From the NCBI RefSeq assembly GCF_000969905.1, contig NZ_CP009520.1, positions 2,852,001 to 2,916,000 of the forward strand: a stretch of 64,000 bases of DNA, read 5' to 3'. The translations under genes were made by a program, and so were the position numbers. Under the pieces are notes generated by a model. It had not been told where the DNA came from. It searched no databases and saw nothing but the letters and a program-made list of their open reading frames with translations. Below, one piece after another: positions 46,121 through 56,276 of the stretch. Positions within the stretch are counted from its first letter, which is position 1, and each line of letters begins with the position of its first letter. This DNA comes from Methanosarcina vacuolata Z-761. Its GTDB lineage: Archaea; Halobacteriota; Methanosarcinia; Methanosarcinales; Methanosarcinaceae.

Positions 46121-46629
46121 AAAACAGACAAGTTATGAAAATATAGTCTCTACCGTAAAAATATACTTCAATATTTACTTCAATATTTACCTCATTTTTG
46201 GGAGAAACCAAAAGAAGACCCAGAGATGAGATCCAGAGAGAAAGCCAAGAGATGAGATCCAGAGAGAAGACCAAAAAATATATCGTTCCCAATTATTTGG
46301 TTGATTGTATTTCCAGAGTACCTTAATACTGTTCACAGCTTTTGTATCCTGTTTCGGTGAAGTTAAGCATATCTTAATCCCGTGAACCAAAAAATAATGT
46401 AACTATTCAGTCCAGGTAAGACCGCATCAATAACTTCCTTCATTCAGATTTAACTGGTAAATTTCAGTGATTTTGTCGTCTTTAATTATTATCAAATGAT
46501 CCTACTTTTTCTTTTTTCATCATTAGTTACCTGGCATATATTACTTCAAAACCAATAGAATCGAACTAATTTTAGATGATTTTTAGATGATTAATAGTTA
46601 CCAAAAAGATATAAATACTATATTACCTA
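46121..46629. other. Intergenic region upstream of the PadR gene
   Basis: It contains a repeated AGATGAGATCCAGAGAGAA (46222-46240 and 46252-46270). A TATA box (GATATAAATACTA, about 46608-46620) lies before the PadR operator. At 46400 GTAACTATTCAG matches the first 12 bases of the 196-bp element's end, without a partner nearby. Confidence 0.55.
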
Positions 46630-46656
46630 CCGATATATCACTTGCCGATATATCGG
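46630..46656 (+). promoter_or_regulatory. Probable PadR autoregulatory operator
   Basis: CCGATATATC occurs twice, 15 bp apart (46630-46639 and 46645-46654). The second is part of the perfect 12-bp palindrome CCGATATATCGG (46645-46656). The site begins about 20 bp after the TATA box and runs into the GGAGTG ribosome-binding site of the PadR gene, so a bound repressor would block initiation. Confidence 0.75.
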
Positions 46657-46666
46657 AGTGCGAACT

Positions 46667-47131
46667 ATGGAAGAAAGCATCGAGAATAATAAAATGTGTA
46701 CAGAAATCAGGCGGGCTTTTCTCAAGTATATCGTGCTGAAAATTATTAAAGAGAAACCTACTCATGGTTATGACATCATCAAGACGGTCGAGCTCCGCTC
46801 AAACGGGCGATGGACTCCGAGCGCAGGCTCGATCTACCCAATCCTGGAGAAACTTGAGTCAAAAGGATTCATCCAGAGCGAGGGGATCGAACGCAGAAAA
46901 GTATACACGATCACTCCCAAGGGAGTGAAAGGACTGGACCGCATGACACAGGAAAAACTGGAGCTCCTGAACGAAATGTCCCGGATCGTCAACAATGTGA
47001 TTGAAGGTGACGATAACAGTGATGCAAAAGGGGAGGTCGACGATACCCAGGGTGTTATGCAGCAGTCAAAGGCAGCGCAAGACTGTGATTTCCAGGATCA
47101 AGAAGATGATAACAATAAAAACGGAAGGTAA
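46667..47131 (+). CDS. PadR-family transcriptional regulator
   Basis: About 154 residues from the ATG at 46667, chosen because GGAGTG lies six bases upstream. The PadR winged helix covers residues about 15-90: [71 protein letters not shown]-terminal dimerisation helix follows, and then an acidic tail. PadR proteins often repress an adjacent drug exporter and release on binding its substrate. The next gene is such an exporter, four bases downstream, and the palindrome upstream fits autoregulation. Confidence 0.93.
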   Translation: MEESIENNKMCTEIRRAFLKYIVLKIIKEKPTHGYDIIKTVELRSNGRWTPSAGSIYPILEKLESKGFIQSEGIERRKVYTITPKGVKGLDRMTQEKLELLNEMSRIVNNVIEGDDNSDAKGEVDDTQGVMQQSKAAQDCDFQDQEDDNNKNGR

Positions 47132-47135
47132 TAAA

Positions 47136-48908
47136 TTGAGTGAAAATCACAATGGTAAAAGTATTGCATACAAATGGGTTGCACTGTTTAATGTGACCCT
47201 TGCATCACTGATGGGCTCTATTAACGGCAGCATTATCCTGATCTCCCTTCCCGCAATATTCAAGGGAATCCATATGAACCCAATGGCTCCGGGTGCATTC
47301 CAGTACTTACTGTGGCTCCTGATGGGTTTTGGCCTGGTAACGGCTACACTGCTCCTCACTATTGGCCGGCTGGCGGACATGTATGGTCGGGTAAAATTGT
47401 TCCGGCTTGGATTCCTGATATTCGCTATCGGTTCAACCCTGCTCTATCTAACGCCTGGCACAGGCAATGCTGGTGCTCTTGAGCTAGTTATTTTCAGGCT
47501 CATACAGGCTGTAGGCAGTGCATTCACTATAGCAAACGGCTCAGCAATTATTACAGATGCATTTCCGGTCAGCGAGAGGGGAAAGGCACTCGGCATAAAT
47601 ATGGTTGCCTTCATGTCCGGCCAGTTCATTGGCTTGCTGCTCGGTGGTGTACTGGCAACGTACAACTGGCGCTATGTTTTCCTGGTCAACATTCCCTTTG
47701 CGGTTCTTGGAACAGTGTGGTCCTACTGGAAGATGAAAGATATTTCGTTCCGGGCATCCAGAACCAGCCTCGATATTGTGGGAAACTTACTTTTTGTCGG
47801 CGGGCTGACCTCGCTTTTGATCGGTGTCACTTATGCCCTGATGCCTTACGAGCATGATGGTATAACCGATGCAATGGGCTGGAACAACCCCTGGGTAATG
47901 GCAGCGTTAGGTATCGGGATCTTATTGCTGATCGCTTTCCCGTTTGTCGAGAGCAAGGTGAAGAACCCTATGTTCAAGCTGGAGTTCTTCAAGATCAGGG
48001 CTTTTGCCTACGGGTGTCTCGCCAGTTTTACTGCAGCTATTGCACGAGGTGGTGCAATGTTCATGCTTATTCTTCTGCTGCAAGGGATCTGGCTGCCACT
48101 TCATGGTTACAGCTTTGAGGACACACCGTTATGGGCAGGTATCTATATGTTACCTATGACTCTCGGCTTTATGGTCATGGGCCCGATTTCCGGGATGCTC
48201 TCGGACAAGTATGGTCCTCGATGGATCGCCACTACAGGGATGGCTATCGTTACATTTGTCTTCGTCGGGCTCTCGCTGCTTCCCTATAACTTTGACTACT
48301 GGGAGCTAGGAATACTGATTTTCTTCATGGGTATTGGTAACGGTATGTTTGCCTCTCCTAACAGCTCATCGATAATGAATTCTGTGCCGCCTCAAAACAG
48401 GGGTGTCGCGTCGGGCATGTTGTCCACGTTAGCGAACTCAGCCAGTACCCTGAGCATGTCCGTATTCTTCACCGTCGTGATTGTGGGAATTCAAAAAGCT
48501 TTCCCAGGTGCAGTTAAGGCTTCGTTAGCCAGCTTTGGGTCTGAACAGATTATCCCTGCTGTGCAACAGCTCGCCAGTTATCTAGCCAGTATGTCACCGA
48601 CCAACGCTTTGTTCTCTGCTTTCCTGGGCTACAACCCTATGGATTCAGTTCTGAAATCTATGGATTCGAGTATTGTTAGCTCAATACCGCAACAAATCGT
48701 GACCACACTGACAAGTAACTACTGGTTCCCGCAGACATTACAGCAGGCATTCATGCCAGCGCTGCGGATTTCGTTCATAATCGGAGCTTTACTCTGTGGT
48801 ATAGCTGCCGTGCTGTCGGCAATGAGGGGACAAAGGTATGTGTACGAGGCTCACAACTCGGTTAGCAATATTGGTGATCTTGCAGCAGTAGAGGAAACGC
48901 ATACCTAA
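47136..48908 (+). CDS. MFS drug exporter, DHA2 (14-helix) family
   Basis: About 590 residues. The frame extends back into the PadR gene, but the TTG at 47136 ([14 protein letters not shown]) has GGAAGGT just upstream and lies directly after the PadR stop. Fourteen hydrophobic segments fit EmrB/QacA-type proton antiporters. Motif A is [16 protein letters not shown], motif C-like residues lie in [26 protein letters not shown], and [11 protein letters not shown]-type motif A' is present as [15 protein letters not shown]. It is co-transcribed with padR. The last 216 bases were copied to 52240. Confidence 0.93.
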   Translation: MSENHNGKSIAYKWVALFNVTLASLMGSINGSIILISLPAIFKGIHMNPMAPGAFQYLLWLLMGFGLVTATLLLTIGRLADMYGRVKLFRLGFLIFAIGSTLLYLTPGTGNAGALELVIFRLIQAVGSAFTIANGSAIITDAFPVSERGKALGINMVAFMSGQFIGLLLGGVLATYNWRYVFLVNIPFAVLGTVWSYWKMKDISFRASRTSLDIVGNLLFVGGLTSLLIGVTYALMPYEHDGITDAMGWNNPWVMAALGIGILLLIAFPFVESKVKNPMFKLEFFKIRAFAYGCLASFTAAIARGGAMFMLILLLQGIWLPLHGYSFEDTPLWAGIYMLPMTLGFMVMGPISGMLSDKYGPRWIATTGMAIVTFVFVGLSLLPYNFDYWELGILIFFMGIGNGMFASPNSSSIMNSVPPQNRGVASGMLSTLANSASTLSMSVFFTVVIVGIQKAFPGAVKASLASFGSEQIIPAVQQLASYLASMSPTNALFSAFLGYNPMDSVLKSMDSSIVSSIPQQIVTTLTSNYWFPQTLQQAFMPALRISFIIGALLCGIAAVLSAMRGQRYVYEAHNSVSNIGDLAAVEETHT

Positions 48909-48949
48909 TGCATTGATTCCAAAGTATGTCAGGAATGAATTTTTTGAAA

Positions 48950-49027
48950 ACCACTGAAAGCACAGAAAACACAGAAATAAGTAGTAAAGGCGTGTTTCTT
49001 CCGTGCTTTCCGTGTTTTCCGTGGTTG
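48950..49027. repeat. Long hairpin of ACCACGGAAAACACGG type
   Basis: The arms at 48950-48975 and 49002-49027 pair over 26 bases with a few mismatches (AACCACTGAAAGCACAG against the complement of CCGTGTTTTCCGTGGTT). It lies 40 bases after the exporter's stop and could end its transcript. Sequences of this type occur as interspersed repeats in some genomes. Confidence 0.75.
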
Positions 49028-49146
49028 TAATATCCAGATAGAATCACTCTGCGACCGGCTGTGTTTTCCGTGTTACAGAATACCATGTGACTTGAAAATA
49101 ATATTTGAGTCGTAAGCCGTAATTATTTCCTTATTATGTACTTGGC

Positions 49147-49709
49147 AGGAATTATCGCAATGTAACAAGAATGAAAAAACAGGAAGTACGGAGAACAGAA
49201 AATAAGGAGAACAGAAAATAAGGAGAATTGGAAGTACGGAGAAATGATGCAGAAACAAGATCCAGTATTTTTTCTGCTTCAGATTCTTCCAGCATAAATA
49301 TATCCAGAGCAATTCAACTCCGAATCACCTTCAGAAAATAATCGCTGGTGAAATCTCTGTATCCTTCTCTCATTACTTTTATCTTGATGTATCCTTCAGC
49401 TTTTCCCGGAGGCAGTTCGGGATTCGAAATTTTCAATATTACATTTCCCTCGAGGTCGGTAACGCCTGAATAGGCTTTCTTCCTATCCAGACTCCAGGCA
49501 ATCACATTTGCGTCCCCTATACCGCGATTCTCGCTGTCAAACACTTTTACAAGCAAGCTCAGGTTTGTTTCCGTATTACTGCCTCCCTCAGTGGACGGTA
49601 AGGAAAGTACACTCATATTTGCTGTAGCATACATAGGTTTTGGAGGAGTAGGGGCATTGCTAAGGGCCGAGAGAACTGCGCAAAATCCTATAAGACCCAC
49701 AACAGTAAG
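49147..49709 (-). repeat. Segmental duplication, block A (pair of 52476-53101)
   Basis: It matches 52476-53101 at roughly 90% identity. It includes the AGTACGG/ACAGAAA tandem repeats and nearly all of a pilin-like gene except its start. Together with the exporter fragment at 52240 it shows that the order exporter 3' end - pilin-like gene was duplicated as a unit. Confidence 0.88.
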
Positions 49710-49739
49710 AAAGGGCAAGGGACACCAGAAGAAGCGCAA
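49314..49739 (-). pseudogene. 5'-truncated copy of a pilin-like Ig-domain gene
   Basis: Residues from TVVGLIGF onward match the protein at 52706-53167. The true N terminus with the class III signal is missing: homology stops at 49709, and the apparent start MRFFWCPLPF comes from unrelated sequence. Without the signal peptide it is unlikely to be assembled. The open frame has otherwise stayed intact, so the loss may be recent. Confidence 0.8.
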
Positions 49740-50344
49740 AATTATTGTTGTGTATCCCGGGTAGAAAACATGAGATTATATCCAGCAGGTAACCTCCGAG
49801 AACTGAAAAAAAAGTAAGAGTTAGGAGACGTCTTCTACTCAGCCAACTGCCCAGAATTTGATTCAAACTATAGTAAAGATACACCAGAGATCGCAATTAT
49901 AACTGTTTATAAATATTTTTAACGTCTTTGGTAAAGAGATTGTTCTGGTCGCGTTCGTGAGTTATTGATTAATTATGAAACTAATTTTCTTACTAAAAAT
50001 TCAGACAAGTTTTTCGAAAATACTTAATTCGAACATCTGAAAACTTCCTCAACGCCCGAATGCTCACGAAGTGGGCAGATATCGGGTGGCCACTGCAGAA
50101 AATAAGAAAAATTTGCATCGATACTATTGCGTTTACATGTTGGTACATATCAGAAGAAGCCCAAAGAGCTCAGTATGAACGGATACTCGGATATACGGGT
50201 TTATTGCAATTTTTATAACATATCATTTTTGACTTTTCGGATAGGCTCTAAATGAAAGTTGTGGGCTGGTGAAGATGTATAGTTTCGCCCTTGCTTGGAG
50301 AGGGACAGGATGAATCAATAAGGCCTGCACACGTAGCGCAATTG
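49740..50344. other. Intergenic region, no supported gene
   Basis: A 78-codon minus-strand frame at 49660-49896 overlaps the truncated pilin copy and is not credible. A small GC-rich patch at 50054-50092 (GCCC and GGGC arms) may fold. Nothing else stands out. Confidence 0.4.
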
Positions 50345-51034
50345 TTACTTCTTCTTTCTTACATACATGACTGCCCCAAGCACTGCTGCAAGTACCCAGA
50401 AAGAGCTTATAAAGGGAGTACTTTTTAATTTAGTATCATTGGATTTTCCTTCCTGCTTACCTGCTGTTCCTGTATTTTCCGTTTTTCCATTATCAACGGT
50501 CTTATTTTCGGTTACATTCTCTTCCTGCTTGCTTGCTGTTTGTGTATTTTCTATAGTTTCAGTTTCGTTCGTCTTATTTCCGGCCTGACCTTCTCCTTGC
50601 CATTTACCCTGAGCTTTCAACTCCTCGATTACTGCATCTCTATCTGAAAAAGGGTGTTTTCCTGGAACGCCGATACCAACACGGAAAAGTTGTTTATTGA
50701 GATCCACATCATTCAGCATTAAGAGAACTGACTCGTTCTGGATGAACTCAACTTCGACTTCGGTCTTTATATTAGTTCCCCTTTCAGATCTCACTTTTAT
50801 AGTTTCTGTAGGCAGGGGGTTATAAAGCCACTCGCTAACTGTAATTGTAGCAATTGTATGGTCACGAAACATATCAACATTACTTACTGTACCAATAACT
50901 ATACGGTCAGAGTTGTTTATCTGGTACGGGATTTCTAATGCTTCTGAAGCAAATGAAGCTACTGCGAGATTTAAAGTCAAAAAAAGTAGAACGAATGTAA
51001 ATAATAACATGGAAAATGAACTTAATCGTTTCAT
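50345..51034 (-). CDS. Secreted protein with C-terminal membrane anchor
   Basis: About 229 residues from the ATG at 51034, which has GGGAGAA upstream; a longer frame to 51088 exists but lacks a ribosome-binding site. A signal peptide (FSMLLFTFVLLFLTLNLAVASFAS) is followed by a 110-residue beta-rich domain with ALEIPYQINNSDRIVIGTVSNVDMF. A Glu/Thr/Asn/Lys-rich linker leads to a C-terminal helix PFISSFWVLAAVLGAVMYVRKKK, of the kind seen in PGF-CTERM-like surface proteins. It follows a truncated matrixin-like gene on the same strand. The function is unknown. Confidence 0.8.
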   Translation of the reverse strand: MKRLSSFSMLLFTFVLLFLTLNLAVASFASEALEIPYQINNSDRIVIGTVSNVDMFRDHTIATITVSEWLYNPLPTETIKVRSERGTNIKTEVEVEFIQNESVLLMLNDVDLNKQLFRVGIGVPGKHPFSDRDAVIEELKAQGKWQGEGQAGNKTNETETIENTQTASKQEENVTENKTVDNGKTENTGTAGKQEGKSNDTKLKSTPFISSFWVLAAVLGAVMYVRKKK

Positions 51035-51211
51035 CAAAATTCTCCCATTCCTTATTGTAAAAGATAAAATGATTAATCTCATATTCAACTTATTAATCCT
51101 AAAAAATTGTGTAGCCTTTGAAGGCTACTTGAATAGTTAAATTACTTTTAGATTGTACTCAGTAACTCTTCCTGACTAACAGTTTCATCAGGTCTTATAG
51201 CTTTTCCATCG

Positions 51212-51430
51212 TCAGTTAATGTGAATTTGCCCTGCATTGTTCCATGTATTTGTAGATACAGTTAAAGCGCTTGACCAAGAACTCGGAATTGTTGAATCCT
51301 TCTGGATATAAGGATGATGAGATTTCCACTTATATCCGGGATATGAATATGCTGATGCCGGAGCTGCCATATTTACTAAAAGAGTAGTTAATAAAAGTAC
51401 TCCTAACAACATTCTTTTATCATACTTCAT
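51212..51430 (-). pseudogene. N-terminal piece of a matrixin-like secreted protein
   Basis: 72 residues: a signal peptide (MLLGVLLLTTLLVNMAAPASA) and then YKWKSHHPYIQKDSTIPSSWSSALTVSTNTWNNAGQ, the substrate-groove start of archaeal matrixin-type metalloproteases. It then stops, before the HExxHxxGxxH zinc motif. The following 80 bases hold no continuation I can read. It is probably a truncated gene. Confidence 0.6.
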
Positions 51431-52239
51431 TTATTTCACTCCTAGTTATTTTCCCCTAGGAGGCAGAATCAGACAAGCTTAAATATACGCAAAGCTAACA
51501 TAATCACTGCCTCTTAGGCATACTTTATGGAGGTAGGGCGGTACCTGGAAAACACTTCTGAACTCCATAATCTCTTTTTTATTAAATCCTTTATAAGTTT
51601 TCTGTGTAAATATCAAACTGATTGTTTTTAGCATTCCTTTGAGTTAGTAAATGCTTTCTGATCTTTGATTGTTTGAGAGTTTGCACGGAAAGTTTATATA
51701 GTCCTGCATGCCGCGAGTATCCTCCAGGTATAACTAAAAAAGAAAGGTATAATTATAAATACTAACTAAGATAAATATTTATGAGATACTCCCTTAAAAT
51801 AAAAATACTTTTTACTATATTTCAATAAATTAAATAAAAATACTCTATAGATGACGAATTTTTAATAGGAATAAAATTTTTGAGTTTACTAATTTTTATT
51901 ACTTTAAACAACAAATTTTGGGTCGTATATTAGTAGATGGTTGATATTTTGTGTTTGAGTGTTTTTGCTCAAGTTACATCTGTTTTCTAAGCTTACCTGC
52001 ATATAGGAAATTAAGTGTACACAAAACAGAAAATGAGAGCGAAAAGCGAATTCGTGAGTACTAGAAGAAATATCAATTGATTATTAATGGACTATCGACC
52101 CTTGAAAGATGATTAGTTTTTTAATGGATATTAATCCTTATTTGCCCAATTAAATGTAGTGTCAGTCCTTCCCCAATTAAGATACGTTTGTTAAACAGTT
52201 TATTACTACGGGAGTGCAGAGGGTCACGAATACCCCATT
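51431..52239. other. AT-rich intergenic region
   Basis: About 800 bases without a supported gene. A TATA-like AGTTTATATAGTC (about 51690-51702) could start a short RNA, but no structure follows. The right edge is the breakpoint of the exporter duplication at 52240. Confidence 0.4.
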
Positions 52240-52458
52240 CAAATCGTGACCACACTGACAAGTAACTACTGGTTCCCACAGACATTACAGCAGGCATTCA
52301 TGCCAGCACTGCGGATTTCGTTCATAATCGGAGCTGTACTCTATGGTATAGCTGCCGTGCTGTCGGCAATGAGGGGACAAAGGTATGTGTACGAGGCTTA
52401 CAACTCGGTTAGCACTATTAACGGTGATCTTGCAGCAGTAGAGGAAACGCATACCTAA
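52240..52458 (+). pseudogene. Duplicated 3' fragment of the MFS exporter gene
   Basis: It matches 48693-48908 almost base for base (219 against 216 bases, one extra codon) and ends in the same stop. Only the last membrane helix and tail are encoded. It has no promoter of its own and is the left edge of the segmental duplication. Confidence 0.93.
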
Positions 52459-52505
52459 TATTTGGCATACCGGGTAGGAATTATCGCAACGTAACAAGCA
52501 TGAAA

Positions 52506-52632
52506 AACAGAAAATACGGGGAACAGGAAGTACGGAGAACTAGAAGTACGGAGAACAGAAAGTACGGAGAACAGAAAGTACGGAGAACAGAAAGTACGGA
52601 GAACAGAAAGTACGGAGAACAGAAAGTAAGGA
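52506..52632. repeat. 16-bp tandem repeat (AGAACAGAAAGTACGG)
   Basis: Seven to eight copies of AGAACAGAAAGTACGG with small changes lie directly downstream of a pilin-like gene. A shorter version is present at the paralogous place near 49180-49240, so the repeat has expanded or shrunk since the duplication. Confidence 0.9.
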
Positions 52633-52705
52633 GAAATGATGCAGAAATAAGATCCAGTATCCTTTTTGCCTCAGACTCTTCCAGCATAAATATATCCAGA
52701 GTAAT

Positions 52706-53167
52706 TCAGCCCCGAATCACCTTCTGAAAATAATCGCTGGTGAAATCTCTGTATCCTTCTCTCATTACTTTTATCTTGATGTATCCTTCAGCTTTTCCCG
52801 GAGGCAGTTCGGGATTCGAAATTTTCAATATTACATTTCCTTCGAGATCTGTAACCCCCGAATAGGCTTTTTTTCTATCCGGGCTCCAGGCAATCACGTT
52901 TGCACCCTTTATACCGCGATTCTCGCTGTCAAACACTTTTACAGGCAAGCTCAGGTTTGTTTCCGTATTACTGTCTCCTTCAGTGGAAGGTAAGGAAAGT
53001 ACACTCATATTTGCTGTAGCATACATAGGTTTTGGAGGAGTAGGGGCATTGCTAAGGGCTGTAAGAATCGTGCAAAATCCTATAAGACCCACAACCGTAA
53101 GCACGACAATCCTTATTGGAAGCCCCAGAGTTCCTGCTTCGTCATGTTTGAATTTATCACGCAGCAT
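52706..53167 (-). CDS. Type IV pilin-like protein with Ig-like domain
   Basis: A 153-residue protein with a strong ribosome-binding site (AAGGAGGAG). The N terminus LRDKFKHDEAGTLGLPIRIVVLTVVGLIGFCTILTAL resembles archaeal pilin-type (class III) signals: a charged leader, a small residue before the cut, and then one hydrophobic helix. Residues 60-150 form a carboxypeptidase-regulatory/Big-type Ig fold (VKVFDSENRGIKGANVIAWS, GVTDLEGNVILKI). It follows a second gene of the same design 41 bases upstream, in one operon. It is likely a surface filament or adhesion component; this is inferred. Confidence 0.8.
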   Translation of the reverse strand: MLRDKFKHDEAGTLGLPIRIVVLTVVGLIGFCTILTALSNAPTPPKPMYATANMSVLSLPSTEGDSNTETNLSLPVKVFDSENRGIKGANVIAWSPDRKKAYSGVTDLEGNVILKISNPELPPGKAEGYIKIKVMREGYRDFTSDYFQKVIRG

Positions 53168-53208
53168 GTACGGCTCCTCCTTTCAATTTTACTTTTGGAG
53201 ATGCACAA

Positions 53209-53691
53209 TCACCTGGTCTTGATGATCATTACAGCATCTTTTTTCTCGTAGTCATAAAAACCGTCAGCCACAATTTTCAGGTCCATTGTTCCCTCATTCT
53301 GGTTAGGGTCAAGCCTGACCTCTGCATTATCCGGTGTTGTCAGGGTAGTGAACCCATTAGCATCCGTAGTATTTGATGCTGCTCCACCAAGCCCTCTCAG
53401 AATAACGTTTGCATTTCTTACAGGATTTCCGTCGCTGTCAGTTGCCTTTACAACTACGGTTATTGCAAAAGGGTTTTCTGCAGTACTGGCATCAACTATT
53501 ATTGAGTTTCCGTCCTCGGTGCTTACACCAAGCCCTGCAGATTCCACAAATACCGACATGTCCTTTGTCGGGGTCGGCATGATCGAAATGAGTGTTGCAA
53601 GGGCAACCATCCCGACAACCAACATGACTACAATATTTATAGGGAGTTCCATAGCTTTCTCATCATGTCTGATAAATTTAAATTTCTTCAT
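53209..53691 (-). CDS. Type IV pilin-like protein with Ig-like domain
   Basis: A 160-residue protein from an ATG with GGGGGAT upstream. The start KKFKFIRHDEKAMELPINIVVMLVVGMVALATLISIM has the same plan as its neighbour: a charged leader, a possible cut after KA, and a hydrophobic helix. The Ig-like part is VVVKATDSDGNPVRNANVILRGLGGAASNTTDANGFTTLTT. It is the first gene of the pair. The two proteins differ enough to be distinct subunits. Confidence 0.8.
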   Translation of the reverse strand: MKKFKFIRHDEKAMELPINIVVMLVVGMVALATLISIMPTPTKDMSVFVESAGLGVSTEDGNSIIVDASTAENPFAITVVVKATDSDGNPVRNANVILRGLGGAASNTTDANGFTTLTTPDNAEVRLDPNQNEGTMDLKIVADGFYDYEKKDAVMIIKTR

Positions 53692-54346
53692 GTTATATCC
53701 CCCAAAAACTTTGTTAAATTATTAACACTGGACTTTATTAATATTTTGCTACAGCAGTGTTGTTATCTCTTGAAGCTCTAAAAAAATGCAGATAGGAAGC
53801 CTGTAGAAGAGCAAGGTTGTAACTCGGATCTTGAGAGGCCTGACCTGGCTGTATTTCTGAGTTTGAAGAACAAGACGAGCTCATAGAATGTACTTAGAGA
53901 CTGTAAGATGGTATTAGCTGTAGGCCTCAGGAGAAAACTGATCCACCACATTGATTTTATGTTTCTCTCAAGAAGACATAGGAGAGATCAGAAAGCAGTT
54001 TGAAAAGAAGTTTCCTAAAAGTTACTGTGCTTCCTGGAGATTTCTGCTCAGGAAAATTGTAGAAAGTTTGAAGCATCTCCTAATATCAAAACGTTAAATT
54101 GTTTTTTAATAAATGGAAAAATAGTCGATAAGAGATGCACTATTTTGGCAAAATCTGAGAGTGCATATAAAGAATTTACTGAATTGAACAAAAGTTACAT
54201 GGAAAGAATGGATCCAGGTAGTAAGACCGCCGAAGAGTAGCAGTTCATCGATTTGTAGAGTACCAAAAACTGAGAATGAACGCATCTGCCTGGATTCATT
54301 TTCATGTGCTATTTCTGGAGACTTTCTAACCTTCGTGTAAAAAATT
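53692..54346. other. Intergenic region with a decayed frame
   Basis: Around 54105-54240 a plus-strand stretch reads INGKIVDKRCTILAKSESAYKEFTELNKSYMERMDPGSKTAEE and then stops, without a clear start or family. It may be the end of a lost gene. The ISL3 element begins at the right edge. Confidence 0.4.
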
Positions 54347-55672
54347 GGCTCTTCGTCATTTCATATGGGTAGTTTGAAATCTAACTTTCCTAATTTTAGA
54401 TAGATCATAGTAATAAAATACTTAGTGTTTCGATACCCTCTCGCATTTCTTTTTATTAACTGTACAATACTGTTAATACCTTCCACAACTCCGTTAGTAA
54501 TCCTGGAATCAAAGTAGTTTAGAATTCCATCCCAATGACTTTTAATGGTTTTAGCAACCTCAATTATTGCCTCTAATCTGCTATGAGTTGCCCAAAAATA
54601 CCACTTTTTTAGATATTGTTCAGCTTCCTCTCGGCTTTTGCATTCCCAGAACTTTCTAAGACTTTCTTTTATATTATATGCTCTGAATGTATTCAGTTTT
54701 TTATTTTGGAGGTTTAAAAGCTTTTTTTTCTGTTTATCAGTTAGATTTTCCTTGTTCGTAATCCATATGAATTTGGTATTTTTGAGTTCCTTGGTTTTTT
54801 TTGTTCTTGTATCCTTACTTCATTTAATCCTTCATTCATCGCTTTCATCACATGAAATCTATCGAATGTAATTTTTGCATCTGGAAATTCTTTAGAAATT
54901 CCACTGATATATGAGGGAGACATGTCGCAACATACTGATTTAATGTTGCTTTTGTTTCCATTATGATCTTGCAGATCTTTGCTAAAACTGGTAATAGTCG
55001 AAGAGTCTTTTCCTTCACAAGCAAATATTACTTTTGAATCTTTTATATCAACAACAAGAGTTATGTATTCATGTCCTTTCTTGCATGAAGTTTCATCTAT
55101 ACCAACAACACATACATCCGATAAATCCTCTTTAGACCTTGCATTGTCAGTGTAATGGTTTATGACTCTCCAAAGTTTCGTGTCATTTTCTCCAAGCAAC
55201 TTCCCAATTTGTAACACTGGCATTCTTTTTGAGAGCTCCAGGATATGAGCTTCCATTCGAAGAGTAAAGTTGCTTTTTTCGCGAGCCCATGGAACTTTTA
55301 TTTGGAGAACTCCACATTTTTCACATTCTATTCTTGGAATTCTACAGTATAAATATGTAGAATATTGAAAGTAGTTAATGTGCCGTAACACTTTTTCCTT
55401 AGTATCATAAGCTGAGCAGTTTGGTTTGCCACACTTAGGACAGGGAAATTTGGAACCACGTGTAAAATCAATCCAAATATTAAGTTTTTCAGATGTTAAA
55501 TCAAATTCAGTACTGGTTATTTGCCAAGGGTCTTTGACATTCAAAGGTATTTCAAATGTTTTTTCGCAAATGGGATATCAAACTCCTGCAGTTATTTGTA
55601 CTAAATAATATAATACTTATTTATATTATATTACTAATATAATAACTTACCCATATTATACAGCGAAGAGCC
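54347..55672 (-). mobile_element. Complete ISL3-family insertion sequence (1326 bp)
   Basis: The terminal inverted repeats share GGCTCTTCG and, after a 7-base mismatch, ATATGGGTA. The element is flanked by a perfect 8-bp target duplication AAAAAATT (54339-54346 and 55673-55680), the size usual for ISL3. It holds one minus-strand transposase gene with a frameshift. A deleted relative is at 39410-39510. Confidence 0.95.
54361..55544 (-). pseudogene. ISL3 transposase, frameshifted at an A8 run
   Basis: The N-terminal part reads through position 54741 and includes a zinc-finger-like region (CPKCGKPNC and CEKCG), VVGIDETSCKKGHEYITLVVD and CCDMSPSYISGISKEFPDAKITFDRFHVMKAMNEGLNEVR. The C-terminal part continues in the -1 frame from about 54800 (KELKNTKFIWI, then FWECKSREEAEQYLKKW, NGVVEGINSIVQLIKRNARGYRN) to a stop at 54361. 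Restoring one base would give about 394 residues. The shift lies at eight A residues (54795-54802, complement), so programmed slippage is as possible as a disabling mutation. Confidence 0.88.
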
Positions 55673-55903
55673 AAAAAATTGTTTTATTTCCTCAAAAAAC
55701 GTTATAAAATGATTAATATTAAATTTCATTAATATTTTAATAATATGGTTTCACTCGTTTATTTTTAGCCATACATATCTCCCCATAGCAGAACTCCTTT
55801 ATATTTTCCTAAAAAAACTATGTATTTATATAGTTCTTTTAACCATAATTTACTTACTGTTGTAGAATAACCTTAACAATCAGAAACGAGGAGAAACAGT
55901 TTT

Positions 55904-56119
55904 TTGACTCAGGAATGCTCTGATGACTCAGACGAATCGGATCGTAACCGTAGTTTCTTGTGTTTTTTAGGACTGCATGAATGGAAGCGGAAAAGCGGTG
56001 CATTGTGCTTTTTGCCAACAGTGCTCGAAAAACGCTATGAATGTATACATTGTGGCAAATACAAGGTGACTTTTGAAAGGGAAAATAGCTCTTACAGCCT
56101 TCCTGCTGGGAGGTCTTAA
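55904..56119 (+). CDS. Small Cys-rich protein, unknown function
   Basis: 71 residues from a TTG with GAGGAG about ten bases upstream. After an acidic start comes SFLCFLGLHEWKRKSGALCF, then EKRYECIHCGKYKVTFERE. Cysteines at CF and CIHC could bind one zinc together with the histidine of LHEW. Small proteins with CFLGxHxW and a later CxxC occur in archaea and bacteria, but I do not know their function. It is co-directional with hisH, 157 bp ahead. Confidence 0.65.
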   Translation: MTQECSDDSDESDRNRSFLCFLGLHEWKRKSGALCFLPTVLEKRYECIHCGKYKVTFERENSSYSLPAGRS

Positions 56120-56276
56120 CTGCAAAAGATTTTACAATCCCTTTATATTTTGTCTAATTTTTTCGTTTCATTTTTATCTTTCTTTTAATTGGTTTCCTTC
56201 TGTCCTTCAATTATCTTCGTGCTGTACTTTTCGTTACGCGTAAAGTTAATCTATCTTAACTTAGTTTGTTAGAGCT

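Noticed and set aside
49660-49896. 78-codon minus-strand frame overlapping the truncated pilin copy
   Set aside because: It straddles a duplication breakpoint and has no family resemblance or ribosome-binding site.
54105-54240. Possible integrase or recombinase C terminus
   Set aside because: A protein-like stretch ends in a stop, but no catalytic motif or start could be recognised, so only a decayed frame is noted.
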